DNA from: Streptomyces sp. WMMB 322
Lineage (GTDB): Bacteria; Actinomycetota; Actinomycetes; Streptomycetales; Streptomycetaceae
Assembly: GCF_900090145.1 (NCBI RefSeq)
Contig: NZ_FMHI01000002.1
Location: 62,001-126,000, forward strand
Length of the DNA stretch: 64,000 bases
Reading direction: 5' to 3'
The position numbers were made by a program, and so were the translations under genes. The notes under the pieces were generated by a model. That model was not told the origin of the DNA. It saw only the letters and a list, made by a program, of their open reading frames with translations, and searched no databases. Each line of letters begins with the position of its first letter. The stretch's first letter is position 1. Shown piece by piece: positions 17,101-25,238 of this stretch.

Positions 17101-17150
17101 GAGGGCCCCCGGGCTCCGGGCCCGGCTCCCGGAGTGCCCCGGGGGCCCTC
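17101..17150. terminator. Bidirectional terminator (nested hairpin) between convergent genes
   Basis: GAGGGCCCCCGGG and CCCGGGGGCCCTC form a perfect 13-bp outer stem. A 7-bp inner stem (CTCCGGG/CCCGGAG) fills the loop. It sits about 80 bases beyond the amidase stop and can act on both strands. Confidence 0.7.
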
Positions 17151-17228
17151 GTATGGACGACTCGGCGGCCCGGCGGTCGGCCGGGTCACCGAATCACGGT
17201 TCGGCGGCGCCCTGGCGCCGCTCGTCCG

Positions 17229-18314
17229 TCAGCTGTTCACGTAGCCCATGTACGTGTCCCAGTTCCAGTTGGGACCGGGGTCCGTGTGGTCGTTTCCGGG
17301 AACCTCGTTGTGTCCCACGATGTGCGCGCGGTCCTTCGGGATGCCGTGCTTGTCGCACAGGTGCTTCGTCAGCGCCGCCGAGGAGCGGTACATGGCGTCG
17401 GTGAACCACGACGGGTCGTCGACGAAGCCCTCGTGCTCGATGCCGATGCCGGAGGCGTTGCCGCTCCTGGCGTGCCATGCGGTGTCGGCGTCGCGCACCA
17501 TCTGCGTGATCTCGCCGTCGGAGGACCGCACCACGTAGTGGGCGCTGACCTGGGACTCGGGGTTCTTGAACCAGCTGATGGTGCCGGCGTACGCGCCCTG
17601 GGTCACGTGGACGACGACCTGGGATATCGCCGCGCTCCGGCCGGTGTTGTAGTTCGCCGGGTCGGCCGGGTTCCAGATCGCCGGCGGGTAGTCCTCGCTC
17701 TTGGTGCCGGTGCCGGGGGCCGCGGCCTTCGCGAGCTTGCCGCGCTCGGGCGTGACCTTCTGCGCGGACAAGCGGACCTTGGTGCCCTTGGCCGGGATGC
17801 CCTTGCTGACGAAGTCGTAGGCGGCGTCGGCGTACAGGCGCTTGAGGGAGGCGCTCTCGGCACCGCCGTAGGCGGCGACCGCCGGGTACCACGCCTCGAC
17901 GCGCTTGCGGTCGGCGGCCTTCAGACCGGCCTTGTCGGCCTTGGCGCGGAGGACGGCGGCACCGCCGCGGATGTTGGCGGCGTCGTTCTTCTTCAGGTCG
18001 GCCTTCGATTCGCCGGCGATCTCCGCGGCCTGCTCGAGGGTCTTCCGCTCGGGGTTGCTGACCAGGTGCATGACGCCGAAACCGTTGTCCTGGCTGGGCT
18101 CGCCGTTGTGGCCGTCGAGGTGGGTCTCGGCGTAGCCCACGGAGACGAGGAGGCTGCGCGGCACGTCGAACTCCTCGGCCGCCTGCGTGAACGCCTCGTT
18201 CATCGTGGGTTCTTCGGCGGGGGGCGCGGCGGTGGCCTGCTGCGTCGCCACCGCCAGGCTCGCCACGAGCGCGCCGCCGACGGCCGCTGCCAGGACTCTC
18301 TTCCGTGTGTTCAT
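17229..18314 (-). CDS. Secreted N-acetylmuramoyl-L-alanine amidase (Amidase_2)
   Basis: The 361-aa precursor has a signal peptide (MNTRKRVLAAAVGGALVASL, cleavage near ATAA-PP). Residues 38-170 are helical and lytic-transglycosylase-like (FDVPRSLLVSVGYAETHLDG, NGFGVMHLV). Residues 210-361 are the zinc amidase domain: HVTQG supplies the first His, IEHEGF the catalytic Glu, VGHNEV and HTDPGPNW the late His residues. It cleaves the amide between MurNAc and the stem peptide in the wall. An AGAGG site precedes the ATG. It lies 250 bases downstream of another wall hydrolase in the same direction. The long upstream region was checked for a c-di-AMP riboswitch and no consensus was found. Confidence 0.92.
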   Translation of the reverse strand: MNTRKRVLAAAVGGALVASLAVATQQATAAPPAEEPTMNEAFTQAAEEFDVPRSLLVSVGYAETHLDGHNGEPSQDNGFGVMHLVSNPERKTLEQAAEIAGESKADLKKNDAANIRGGAAVLRAKADKAGLKAADRKRVEAWYPAVAAYGGAESASLKRLYADAAYDFVSKGIPAKGTKVRLSAQKVTPERGKLAKAAAPGTGTKSEDYPPAIWNPADPANYNTGRSAAISQVVVHVTQGAYAGTISWFKNPESQVSAHYVVRSSDGEITQMVRDADTAWHARSGNASGIGIEHEGFVDDPSWFTDAMYRSSAALTKHLCDKHGIPKDRAHIVGHNEVPGNDHTDPGPNWNWDTYMGYVNS

Positions 18315-18564
18315 CGGCTCTGTTGCCTCTCTGGATCCAACTCCGGCGCGTGGTGGGGGGTTTGGAGCTCCTGTCGCCGGCCGGCGCGCCGGGTCCGGCC
18401 GGTGACGGGGGGGTGGCGTGGTACGCCCGTACGCCGTTCACGGCACGCGTGGTGGTGCCGGGAGAGCTTCGGCGTCTTTCCTGGGTGACCGGGGTCCGGG
18501 ACCGGGGCGGCACGTCGCCGCCGCCGGCCGGAACACCCGGTCAGGACATCGGGGGGTCAGGGCC

Positions 18565-19086
18565 TCAGGGCTTGCAGGGGAGGGAGACGCCGCGCTCGGA
18601 CATGTACGCGAGCGGGTCGTCGCCGACGCCCGTGCCGCCGTCGAGGTGCACCTCGAAGTGCAGGTGCGGGCCGGTCGACTGGCCCTCGTTGCCGACGGAC
18701 GCGATCCGGGCGCCGCCCTCCACGGTGTCGCCGACCTGGACGAACCGCTCGTTCATGTGCCCGTATTCGGTGACGGAGCCGTCCGGGTGCTTGATGCGCA
18801 CCCACTGGCCGTAGCCGGAGGCGGGACCGGACTCGGTGACCTCTCCCGGGCCGGCGGCGAAGATCGGCGTGCCGATCGGGGCGGCGAGGTCCACGCCGTC
18901 ATGGCCCTCGTGGTGCCCCTGGCTTATCTCGGCGTCGACCGGGCAGGAGGCTTGGTAGGCGGCCTTCGCGCCGTCGCTGGTGCCGGCACTGGCCGGCACG
19001 GCCACGAGTGTCGCGAGTGCGCAGCCGCCGGCGACGGCGGCTGCGATCAGAGAGCGCTTGGTGCGGCTGCTCCGGGGACTGTGCAT
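18565..19086 (-). CDS. Secreted M23-family metallopeptidase (LytM-like)
   Basis: The 173-aa precursor carries a signal peptide (KRSLIAAAVAGGCALATLVA, cleavage near ASA). The rest is one M23 domain: GHDGVDLAAPIGTPI gives the first His/Asp zinc ligands, GHMNERF and GPHLHFEV the later His residues. It should cut peptidoglycan cross-bridges. It has no wall-binding domain and is short for the family. AAGGAA precedes the ATG at -10. A perfect 25-base dyad lies about 90 bases upstream and is a good candidate control site. Together with the amidase it forms a wall-remodelling pair. Confidence 0.92.
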   Translation of the reverse strand: MHSPRSSRTKRSLIAAAVAGGCALATLVAVPASAGTSDGAKAAYQASCPVDAEISQGHHEGHDGVDLAAPIGTPIFAAGPGEVTESGPASGYGQWVRIKHPDGSVTEYGHMNERFVQVGDTVEGGARIASVGNEGQSTGPHLHFEVHLDGGTGVGDDPLAYMSERGVSLPCKP

Positions 19087-19506
19087 GGGGGGTTCCTTCC
19101 ACGGACGGAGACGGATTCCGTGCGACCGCCAGTAGACGCAGGGGGCCATGTACGCGACAACCCCGTTCGGCCAACACGTGACACTTTCTGTGTCACGTGA
19201 AGGAAATCGGGCGTACGTACCTGCCCAACTCCCGTGAATCCGGGCTCGTTCTTCTCCGGTCCGACCTCTGGAAGAAAGTGCCGTCTCACGTTGTGGACGA
19301 ACTGACCTGTCCCCGCAGGGGTGTTGAGGTACGAAATCCGCAGCGGTACGGGAGCGGCCCGAGGAGGCCGGGCGTTCGCGCTCCGGCTTCGCCCCGGGCG
19401 GTGTTCCGACTTCCCTGCAGAACGGGGTGGTTCGTGTCCGTGCCACGCAGGTCAGCTCAAGGTCGTGTCATGGCCTGTCAGTTCCCTGGCTTCTAGGCTC
19501 GCCCGC
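19087..19506. other. Intergenic region upstream of M23 gene
   Basis: No gene is seen over 420 bases. On the minus strand TTGTCG and TCTACT hexamers near 19158 and 19134 are spaced by 18 bases and could be the M23 promoter. Upstream of these lies the perfect dyad at 19175-19199. Confidence 0.45.
19175..19199. promoter_or_regulatory. Perfect 25-bp inverted repeat (10-bp arms)
   Basis: CACGTGACAC and GTGTCACGTG are exact reverse complements around a TTTCT spacer. The dyad lies just upstream of the candidate M23 promoter. The arm length and centre spacing fit a homodimeric repressor or activator site. It is not followed by a T tract, so a terminator role is less likely. Confidence 0.55.
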
Positions 19507-19695
19507 ATGGCAGAGCCCTCCTTCCTGACCGCCGCGCGCGAGTCGTACGACACGGTCGCCGCTGATTACGACCGTACGGCCGGCCTGCTGGAGCAGGCGG
19601 GACTCGTCGTCGCCGCGAGGCTGGAGCAGGAGCCCGGCGGACGGGCGAACAGACCGCACGCCTGCCTGCTGGCCCGCAAGCCCGAAAGGGCCTGA
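19507..19695 (+). pseudogene. Internally deleted methyltransferase remnant (62 codons)
   Basis: The first 20 residues (MAEPSFLTAARESYDTVAAD) match the start of streptomycete class I methyltransferases. The last 40 (LLEQAGLVVAARLEQEPGG, then ANRPHACLLARKPE) match the end of the same family. The SAM-binding core that should lie between, about 150-180 codons, is missing, and the junction (DRTAGLLEQ) is in frame. The product cannot bind SAM. The simplest reading is one in-frame deletion. It lies convergent to the MDR oxidoreductase gene. Confidence 0.75.
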
Positions 19696-19794
19696 CGGGC
19701 TTGTTCCTGCGGCGAGGCCGCTCGTACCGGATCGCCGCCGGTCATGGCGCGGCGCACGGCCGGGCGCCCTCCGGCGGCCCGGTGACGGCCCCGC

Positions 19795-20808
19795 TCACGG
19801 CCCGCCGGGCCCCCCGTTCCCGTCCTGCGCCGTGAGGTCCACGACGATGCGCCGTTCGGCAAGTCCGTTTGCCTGTCGCTCCCATGCGCCGGGGAGCCGG
19901 TCGAGAGGAACGACCTCGTGGTCGACCCGGAGGCGTCCCGCCGCGGCGTGCTGGAGCAGCGCCCGCAGCGCCTCGCCCTTCCGCGCCGTGCTGATCTCGT
20001 TGTTCGTGTAGCCGAGGAGCCGGGCCGAACGGCTGCGGAGGGTGGCGGAGGTGAAGGTCGCGCTGTCACCGGCCGAGCTGCCGAGGTTGACGAACCTGCC
20101 GCCGGGCGCCAGGAGTTGCAGCGCCGCCGTGGCCGGCACGCCGCACAGCGGGTCGATCACGACGTCGGCGTTCCCTGCGCAGGCGTTCGTGAGGCGCCCG
20201 GCCAGTTCGTCGGGCTCGTCGTCGTCGCGCAGTGCCACCACGGCGTCCGCGCCGCACGTCCTCGCCCGCTCCTGCGCGCGGCTCGAACGGGAGGCGGCCA
20301 CGACCCGGCCCGCGCCGGAAAGCCGGGCGGCCTGGATCGCGACCTGGCCGACGACGCTGCCTCCGCCGAGGACGAGGACCTTCTCACCGGGCCGCAGGCC
20401 GGCCTTCCAAATCAGCGCCGCCCAGGCGGCGATGGCGGACAGCCCCAGCGCCGCCACCAGTGTGTCCTCGACGCCGTCCGGGAGGGCCACGAGTTCGGTC
20501 TCGGGCAGGAGCACCTGCTGGGCCATGCTGCCGTCGCCCGGCGCCATGCCGGCGGTCGTGGGGAACCAGACCCGGGTTCCGGCGGGCACGCCCCGCGCGT
20601 CCTGGACGACGCCGACGCCCTGGACGCCGGGCACGTAGGGAAGCGGTGGCGGTCCGAAGTACGACGTGCCCGTGGCGCACAGGACGTCGAGCGGCGTGAC
20701 CGGAGCCGCCGTCGTGCTGACCAGCGCATGTGCCTCGGCCCCTGCGGGCGGGGGACGTTCCCCGATCGCGGGTGCCGTGCCGTGGCGTTCGATGACGGCT
20801 GCTCGCAC
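19795..20808 (-). CDS. Zinc-independent MDR family oxidoreductase (quinone-reductase-like)
   Basis: The 337-aa protein has the medium-chain dehydrogenase fold: a GroES-like N-terminal part (PLDVLCATGTSYFG, YVPGVQGVGVV) and a Rossmann part with VLVLGGGSVVGQVAIQ for NADPH binding. Zinc-ligand Cys/His residues are absent, so it belongs with the quinone oxidoreductases. It is the last gene of the leftward aromatic-catabolism group, starting 7 bases after the LigA stop, so it is in the same operon. It may reduce a ring-cleavage or CoA-thioester intermediate. The specific reaction is not known. Confidence 0.85.
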   Translation of the reverse strand: MRAAVIERHGTAPAIGERPPPAGAEAHALVSTTAAPVTPLDVLCATGTSYFGPPPLPYVPGVQGVGVVQDARGVPAGTRVWFPTTAGMAPGDGSMAQQVLLPETELVALPDGVEDTLVAALGLSAIAAWAALIWKAGLRPGEKVLVLGGGSVVGQVAIQAARLSGAGRVVAASRSSRAQERARTCGADAVVALRDDDEPDELAGRLTNACAGNADVVIDPLCGVPATAALQLLAPGGRFVNLGSSAGDSATFTSATLRSRSARLLGYTNNEISTARKGEALRALLQHAAAGRLRVDHEVVPLDRLPGAWERQANGLAERRIVVDLTAQDGNGGPGGP

Positions 20809-20815
20809 TGCTGCC

Positions 20816-21175
20816 TCAGGTCGCGTAGTCGGGGTAGGGCAGCTCGAAGTGCGCCAGCCTGCGGGCGTATTCCTTCTGGAATCCCAGCGGCTCGTGGTCC
20901 CGCTCGAACATGGCGATGAACAGGGTGAGCGTGAGGAAGGGGTGGGCCCCGAGCTCGAACAGCTTCGGGTAGTCGTGCGCGGCGAGCGCCTCGCGCTCCT
21001 CCCGCTCGAACTTCAGCCACGTCGTGGTCTCGGCCCGTACGCAGTTGAGAATGCTTCCCGCGTGCTCCGCTTCCCACCACTTGACGGTCCCGCGTGGATC
21101 GTCCCGGTAGCGCTCGACCAGTTCGGGGTCGCGGTCGATGGTGTAGAGGAACTTGTCGACCAGGTACTTGCTCAT
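20816..21175 (-). CDS. LigA-like subunit of class III extradiol dioxygenase
   Basis: The 119-aa protein is the small subunit of protocatechuate-4,5-dioxygenase type (LigA family). It has KFLYTIDRDPELVERYRDD, a helical core, ALAAHDYPKLFELGAHPF and a PYPDYAT tail. In this family it closes over the active site of the LigB subunit and does not bind iron itself. Its ATG overlaps the stop of the catalytic subunit gene by 4 bases, so translation is coupled. Confidence 0.9.
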   Translation of the reverse strand: MSKYLVDKFLYTIDRDPELVERYRDDPRGTVKWWEAEHAGSILNCVRAETTTWLKFEREEREALAAHDYPKLFELGAHPFLTLTLFIAMFERDHEPLGFQKEYARRLAHFELPYPDYAT

Positions 21176-22035
21176 GCCGGTGCTCCGTTCGGATACCAGG
21201 TGAAGTAGGCCTCCATCGTGTGGAAGAGGTCAAGGCTGTCGACGTGGTCGGCCTTGGCGTTCTCACCGGCGACGCCCATCATCAGCATGAAGTCCATGAA
21301 TCCGTGCGTGGCGTTCCCGGGAGCGTGCAGGCTCTCCAGGCTCACCTCGCTCAGGCAGCCCTCCAGGTCGCCGTTGGCGATCCAGTCGACGGCCTTGCGG
21401 TCGAACTCGGGGTCGGGGCCGTGTTCGCCGAACTGGCGGGGCCCTCCCAGCTCCAGCGACAGATGGCCGGTCCCGATGACCGCCACGCGCTGGTCGGAGG
21501 GCCAGGACTCCACGATCTCCCTGATGGCGCGGCCCAGTTGGACGAAGCGCTTCGGCTGCGGAAGGGGCGGCGCGAAGATGTTCGTGTATATGGGCACGAT
21601 CGGCAGGTCCGCCTCGGGCCGCAGCGTGATGATCGGGCACGTGACGCTGTGGTCGATGCGCAGCTCCTCGCTGAAGGCCAGGTCGAATCCGGCGTCCAGC
21701 CCCTGCCGGAGGATGTGCCCCGAGAGTTCCCGATGCCCGTCGAGCAGCATCCGGGGCAGCCCGAACTCACGCTCCTCGTTGTAGAAGTTCCCGTCGTAGA
21801 AGGGCGCCTTGCCGACGAGGAACTGAGGCATGTTGTCCAGCCACAGCTGATGGAAGTGGTCGCTGCCCACCATGACCAGCACGTCGGGGCGCGCTCGGGT
21901 CAGCGTCTCGCGGAAGCGTTCGATCTTCGCCACCCACTCGTCGGCGAACGGCGGCCGCTCGTCCCCGGTGGACGTGCTCGCCCTGTAGTAGAAGGGGTGA
22001 TGCGTGGAGGCGATCACCGCGACGACCTCGGCCAT
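21172..22035 (-). CDS. LigB-like catalytic subunit of class III extradiol ring-cleavage dioxygenase
   Basis: The 287-aa enzyme binds ferrous iron. Near the N-terminus STHHPFYY gives His ligands, MVGSDHFHQLW carries a further His, and IGTGHLSLEL and the late E segment complete the site. It should open a catechol-type ring next to a hydroxyl group with O2. The ATG at 22035 has GGGAG upstream. It is followed by the LigA subunit with a 4-base overlap. It differs from PcaGH-type intradiol enzymes. The natural substrate is unknown: gallate, protocatechuate and substituted catechols are the usual ones for the family. Confidence 0.9.
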   Translation of the reverse strand: MAEVVAVIASTHHPFYYRASTSTGDERPPFADEWVAKIERFRETLTRARPDVLVMVGSDHFHQLWLDNMPQFLVGKAPFYDGNFYNEEREFGLPRMLLDGHRELSGHILRQGLDAGFDLAFSEELRIDHSVTCPIITLRPEADLPIVPIYTNIFAPPLPQPKRFVQLGRAIREIVESWPSDQRVAVIGTGHLSLELGGPRQFGEHGPDPEFDRKAVDWIANGDLEGCLSEVSLESLHAPGNATHGFMDFMLMMGVAGENAKADHVDSLDLFHTMEAYFTWYPNGAPA

Positions 22036-22054
22036 GGCAGCTCCCTCGGTTCGG

Positions 22055-22876
22055 TCAGGCTGTTTCCGGTGGCACGGAGACAGCGTTGCGGTCCACGGAC
22101 ATGTAGATGTCGCCGGCGACGGGTCGGCGGGTCTCCTCGGCAAGCTGCCCGAGCAGTCCGGCGGTGCGGGCGAGGAGCGCGAACCCCCGCAGCAGGCCGA
22201 CCGGCAGACCCAGGTCGGCCAGCGCCGCTCCGCACACTCCGGCGCCGTTGAGCGGCAGGCGCCTGCCCAGTACCTCGGGGTGGACCCGGCCGATGGCCTC
22301 GAACAGCCGCAGGTGCGGGCCCTTCAGGCCCTCCTCCGCCGCGATGGCCAGGAGCCTCGCGGTGCGTGGGTCGCGCTCCTTGTGGACGGGGTGGCCGAGC
22401 CCGGGAACGATGCTGCGGGTCTCCCGGGCCCTGCGCACCGCGGCCCGCGCCGGCACGTCCCACCCGGCTTCGTCCTCCGGGTCCCGGGGAAGCCCGTCCC
22501 GGTGCTCCTCCAGGGCGCGGGCCAGGAAACCGCCGCAGTCCTCGGTCACGCCGAGGAACCGGGATCCGCCGCCGAGAAGGCCCGCCGCCAGCGCGCCCTG
22601 CACCGAGTCCGGGGCCGACAGATAGGTCAGCCGCGCGGCGATGGCGGTCGGGGTGAACCCGTGGTCGGCGAGCGCCACGAGCACCGCCTCGAAGAGGCGG
22701 ACCTGGCCGGGCGTCGGCCGCTGCTGCGTCACCAGCCACATGGCCAGCTCGCCGAAGCCGACGCTGCCCATCAGGTCGTCGGCCAGGTCGTGCCCGAGCA
22801 GCGAGATCGTCTCGGCGTCCGACGTGCCCAGCGACGTCGGATATGACGGTGCGGCGGGAGGTGAGCCGTTGTCCAC
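22055..22876 (-). CDS. Citrate-synthase-superfamily protein, citryl-CoA-lyase-like
   Basis: The 273-aa protein is short for citrate synthase (about 370-430 aa) and matches the citryl-CoA lyase or CitE-partner branch. It has MGSVGFGELAMWL, an RLTYLSAPDSVQGALAAGLL segment, GLGHPVHKERDPR with the active-site His, and a C-terminal GDIYMSVD. It should make or break a carbon-carbon bond next to a CoA thioester. Located between CoA-transferase and dioxygenase genes, it fits a cleavage step after the ring has been opened and activated with CoA. That pathway role is inference. Confidence 0.82.
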   Translation of the reverse strand: MDNGSPPAAPSYPTSLGTSDAETISLLGHDLADDLMGSVGFGELAMWLVTQQRPTPGQVRLFEAVLVALADHGFTPTAIAARLTYLSAPDSVQGALAAGLLGGGSRFLGVTEDCGGFLARALEEHRDGLPRDPEDEAGWDVPARAAVRRARETRSIVPGLGHPVHKERDPRTARLLAIAAEEGLKGPHLRLFEAIGRVHPEVLGRRLPLNGAGVCGAALADLGLPVGLLRGFALLARTAGLLGQLAEETRRPVAGDIYMSVDRNAVSVPPETA

Positions 22877-22921
22877 TCCGGGAGCTCCTCGAGGTGTCGG
22901 TGTCCTGTTGTCAGCGGCCTG

Positions 22922-24121
22922 TCAGCGGCGCGGCCCGGTGAGCCAGGCCCGCAGCTCCGCGCCGTGCTCGTCGAGGGCGGGAGGCGGAAGGTCGTAGCGA
23001 GCGGGGCTTTCGGAGAAAGTGACCGGGTTGCGCACGGAGGGGACCGCGCCGTCGCCCTCTCCGACGCGTACGACCGGGTCCAGGCCCAACTGCTCGGCGA
23101 ACGCGACGCCTTCCTCGACGGAGTTGATGGGCCCGCACGGGACGCCGGCTTCGAGGAGTTCACGGAACCAGTCCATCCGCCCCCGCCTCCGCAGGCGTTC
23201 GACCAGGAGCGGTCGGAGCTGGTCGCGGTTGGCGGTGCGTTCCTGGTTGGTGCCGAACCTCGGGTCCTCGGCCAGCTCCGGCACACCCAGCACCTTGCAC
23301 AGAGTGGCGAACTGCCCGTTGTTTCCTGCCGTGATGATCAGATCGCCGTCGGCCGTGGGCAGTGGCTCGTACGGGAAGAGGCTGGGGTGGGCGTTGCCCA
23401 TGCGGTGCGGGACGACGCCCCCGGCGACGTAGGCGCTGGTGTGGTTCACCATCCCGGACAGGGCCGTGGCGAGCAGGTTGACCTCGACGTGCTGTCCGCG
23501 GCCGGTGTGGTTGCGGTGCTGAAGTGCCGCCAGGACTCCGATGGTCGCCTGCATGCCGGACATCACGTCGAACACGGAGATCCCGGAGCGGAACGGCGGC
23601 CCGTCGGGGTCGCCCGTCAGGCTCATCAGGCCCGATATGGCCTGGACGATGAGGTCGTAGCCGGGCAGCGCGGCGCCGCCGCCCGAGCCGAACCCGCTGA
23701 TGGAGGCGTAGACGACGGCCGGGTTCGCGGCAGCGACGCTGTCGTAGTCCAGGCCGAACTTGACGAGCCCTCCCGGGCGGAAGTTCTCCAGCACGATGTC
23801 GGCCCGTGCGGCCAGCTCCTGCGCGAGCGCCCGGTCGTCCGGGTCGCGGAAGTCGAGTGCGATGGACCGCTTGTTGCGGTTCATGCCGAGGTAGTACGTC
23901 GCGACGCCGTCGCGCAGCGGGGGCGACCACGTCCGGGTGTCGTCGCCGTCGGGGCCCTCCACCTTGACGACGTCGGCGCCCATGTCGGCCAGCAGCATGC
24001 TCGCGTACGGGCCGGCCAGGATGCGCGAGAAGTCGGCGACGAGCAGCCCTTCGAGGGGCCGGCGCCCTTGGCCCTGCTCCGGATGTGCGTCATCCACCGA
24101 GACATCCGCCGAGACATCCAC
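22922..24121 (-). CDS. Class III (CaiB/BaiF) CoA-transferase
   Basis: The 399-aa protein has LEGLLVADFSRILAGPYASM at the start, MGADVVKVEGPDGDDTR, the catalytic-Asp segment (YLGMNRNKRSIALDFRDP) and GYDLIVQAISGLMSLTGDPDG. It moves CoA from a donor acyl-CoA to a carboxylic acid. The GTG at 24121 was chosen; TTG at 24124 has better spacing to GGAGGG and may be the true start. It is the first gene of the leftward catabolic operon. A CGGAC-N4-GTCCG dyad lies about 30 bases upstream and recurs before the MFS gene. The substrate is probably the ring-cleavage product. Confidence 0.9.
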   Translation of the reverse strand: MDVSADVSVDDAHPEQGQGRRPLEGLLVADFSRILAGPYASMLLADMGADVVKVEGPDGDDTRTWSPPLRDGVATYYLGMNRNKRSIALDFRDPDDRALAQELAARADIVLENFRPGGLVKFGLDYDSVAAANPAVVYASISGFGSGGGAALPGYDLIVQAISGLMSLTGDPDGPPFRSGISVFDVMSGMQATIGVLAALQHRNHTGRGQHVEVNLLATALSGMVNHTSAYVAGGVVPHRMGNAHPSLFPYEPLPTADGDLIITAGNNGQFATLCKVLGVPELAEDPRFGTNQERTANRDQLRPLLVERLRRRGRMDWFRELLEAGVPCGPINSVEEGVAFAEQLGLDPVVRVGEGDGAVPSVRNPVTFSESPARYDLPPPALDEHGAELRAWLTGPRR

Positions 24122-24149
24122 CAAGAGAGTTCCCTCCCTGCCCGCTCTA

Positions 24150-24163
24150 CGGACAACTGTCCG
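24150..24163. promoter_or_regulatory. Candidate IclR operator, copy 1
   Basis: CGGAC-AACT-GTCCG is a 14-base dyad 29 bases upstream of the CoA-transferase start. A nearly identical dyad (CGGAC-GACT-GTCCG) lies at 25239-25252 before the divergent MFS gene. Only one base of the spacer differs. The two copies flank the IclR gene. Confidence 0.6.
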
Positions 24164-24199
24164 GACTCCGCCAGCATCGGCACACGCACTGCCGATGTC

Positions 24200-24253
24200 A
24201 AGAGCGGCAAGAGCGGCAGGGACGGCAGGAGCGGCAGGAGCGGCAGGAGCGGC
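24200..24253. repeat. 9-base tandem repeat, 6 copies
   Basis: Six 9-base units (AAGAGCGGC, AAGAGCGGC, AGGGACGGC, then AGGAGCGGC three times) lie between the IclR stop and the CoA-transferase promoter region. Non-coding. They could affect spacing of transcription signals and are prone to slippage. Confidence 0.65.
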
Positions 24254-24269
24254 CCCGGGCCGCGAGCGG

Positions 24270-25082
24270 TCAGGAGACCTCGGACTCGGCCACGGTGCGC
24301 GGCAGGGCGTCATGGAGCGCCAGCTCTGCGCTCACCGCGCTCGCCGTCTCCCGCAGCAAGGGGAGGTACTCCCCGGTGAGGGTCTCCACCGACGTCTCGG
24401 CCGCGTGCACGGTGACGTTCATGGCGGCGACGACCCTGCCGGTGCCGTCCCGCAGCGGCGCCGCGATCGACCGGATGCCGGCGGCGAGGTCCTCGTCGGT
24501 CAGAGCCCAGCCACGCGCCCGCACCTGGCGCAACGTGGCGTCCAGCTCGGTCCGTTCGGGCTGCCGTTTCGCGACGACGCCCGCGCGGCTCGGCTCGGCG
24601 AGCGTGCGTTCCAGCTCGTCCTCGCCGAGGTCGGCCAGCAGGATCTTCCCCAGCGACGTGGCGGGCGCCGGGAAGCGCGTGCCGATCTGGACGGCCAGCG
24701 TGATGATCTTGGGGACGGCGACCCGGCCCACGTAGACGATGTCGGAGCCGTCCAGCTGCGCGATGGAACTCGACTCGTGGGTCTGCGCCACGAGCTTCTC
24801 CATGTGGGGGCGCACCACGTCCCACAGCCCCATGCCCTGCACATACGTCAGTCCGAGCTCGAGAACCCGCGGAGTCAGGGCGAAACCGGCGTCGACCGTA
24901 CGCACGTAACCGAGCGACTCCAGGGTGCGCAGGATCCGCCGGGCCGTCGGACGCGCCAGCCGGGCGGCCGCGGCGACCTCGCTCAGCGACATCACCGGCC
25001 GGTGCTGGTCGAACGCCTTGATCACGTCGAAGCCCCGAGCGATCGACTCGATGAAGTCGGGGTCAGGGTCGCGGCGGGGCAT
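24270..25082 (-). CDS. IclR-family transcriptional regulator
   Basis: The 270-aa protein has an N-terminal winged helix (FDVIKAFDQHRPVMSLSEVA, LARPTARRILRTLESLGYV) and a C-terminal GAF-like effector domain (SSIAQLDGSDIVYVGRV, APATSLGKILLADL, GIRSIAAPLRD). This is the PcaR/PobR-like branch, which commonly answers to aromatic acids or their breakdown products. The ATG at 25082 has AGGAG upstream. It is co-oriented with the catabolic operon and faces away from the MFS gene. The two dyads at 24150 and 25239 are its likely binding sites. Confidence 0.92.
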   Translation of the reverse strand: MPRRDPDPDFIESIARGFDVIKAFDQHRPVMSLSEVAAAARLARPTARRILRTLESLGYVRTVDAGFALTPRVLELGLTYVQGMGLWDVVRPHMEKLVAQTHESSSIAQLDGSDIVYVGRVAVPKIITLAVQIGTRFPAPATSLGKILLADLGEDELERTLAEPSRAGVVAKRQPERTELDATLRQVRARGWALTDEDLAAGIRSIAAPLRDGTGRVVAAMNVTVHAAETSVETLTGEYLPLLRETASAVSAELALHDALPRTVAESEVS

Positions 25083-25200
25083 CGGCACTCCTGCGGCTGG
25101 CTGCGTCTCCGGACGGCACGTCTCCGGGCTCCGACGCGCGGTCGCGAGCCTCGCGGACCTTTCAGTCAACCACGCGGCACGTCCCCGCAGTGCCGTGACC

Positions 25201-25229
25201 TTGACACCGTGCGGGCCCGCTCTTACTTT
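25201..25229 (+). promoter_or_regulatory. Housekeeping-type promoter of MFS-amidohydrolase operon
   Basis: TTGACA at 25201-25206 and TACTTT at 25224-25229 are separated by 17 bases, a near-consensus vegetative promoter. The start codon follows 49 bases after the -10. The operator dyad lies just downstream, a position suited to repression. Confidence 0.7.
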
Positions 25230-25238
25230 ACTGCTCCA

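Larger units (their letters stand above)
16724..17228. other. Repeat-rich convergent spacer, no gene seen
   Basis: This 505-base region lies between the rightward YceI gene and the leftward amidase gene. It holds two families of short tandem repeats and a strong double hairpin at 17101-17150. No family-like protein is coded on either strand. Confidence 0.5.

Noticed and set aside
18315..18564. Possible c-di-AMP (ydaO) riboswitch upstream of the amidase gene
   Set aside because: Streptomycete wall-hydrolase genes often carry one, but none of the conserved ydaO segments that I know could be matched in this stretch on the minus strand. A covariance search would decide.
19197..19496. Open frame of about 100 codons on the plus strand after the dyad
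   Set aside because: No ribosome site, no family-like sequence, and it overlaps the likely M23 promoter region.
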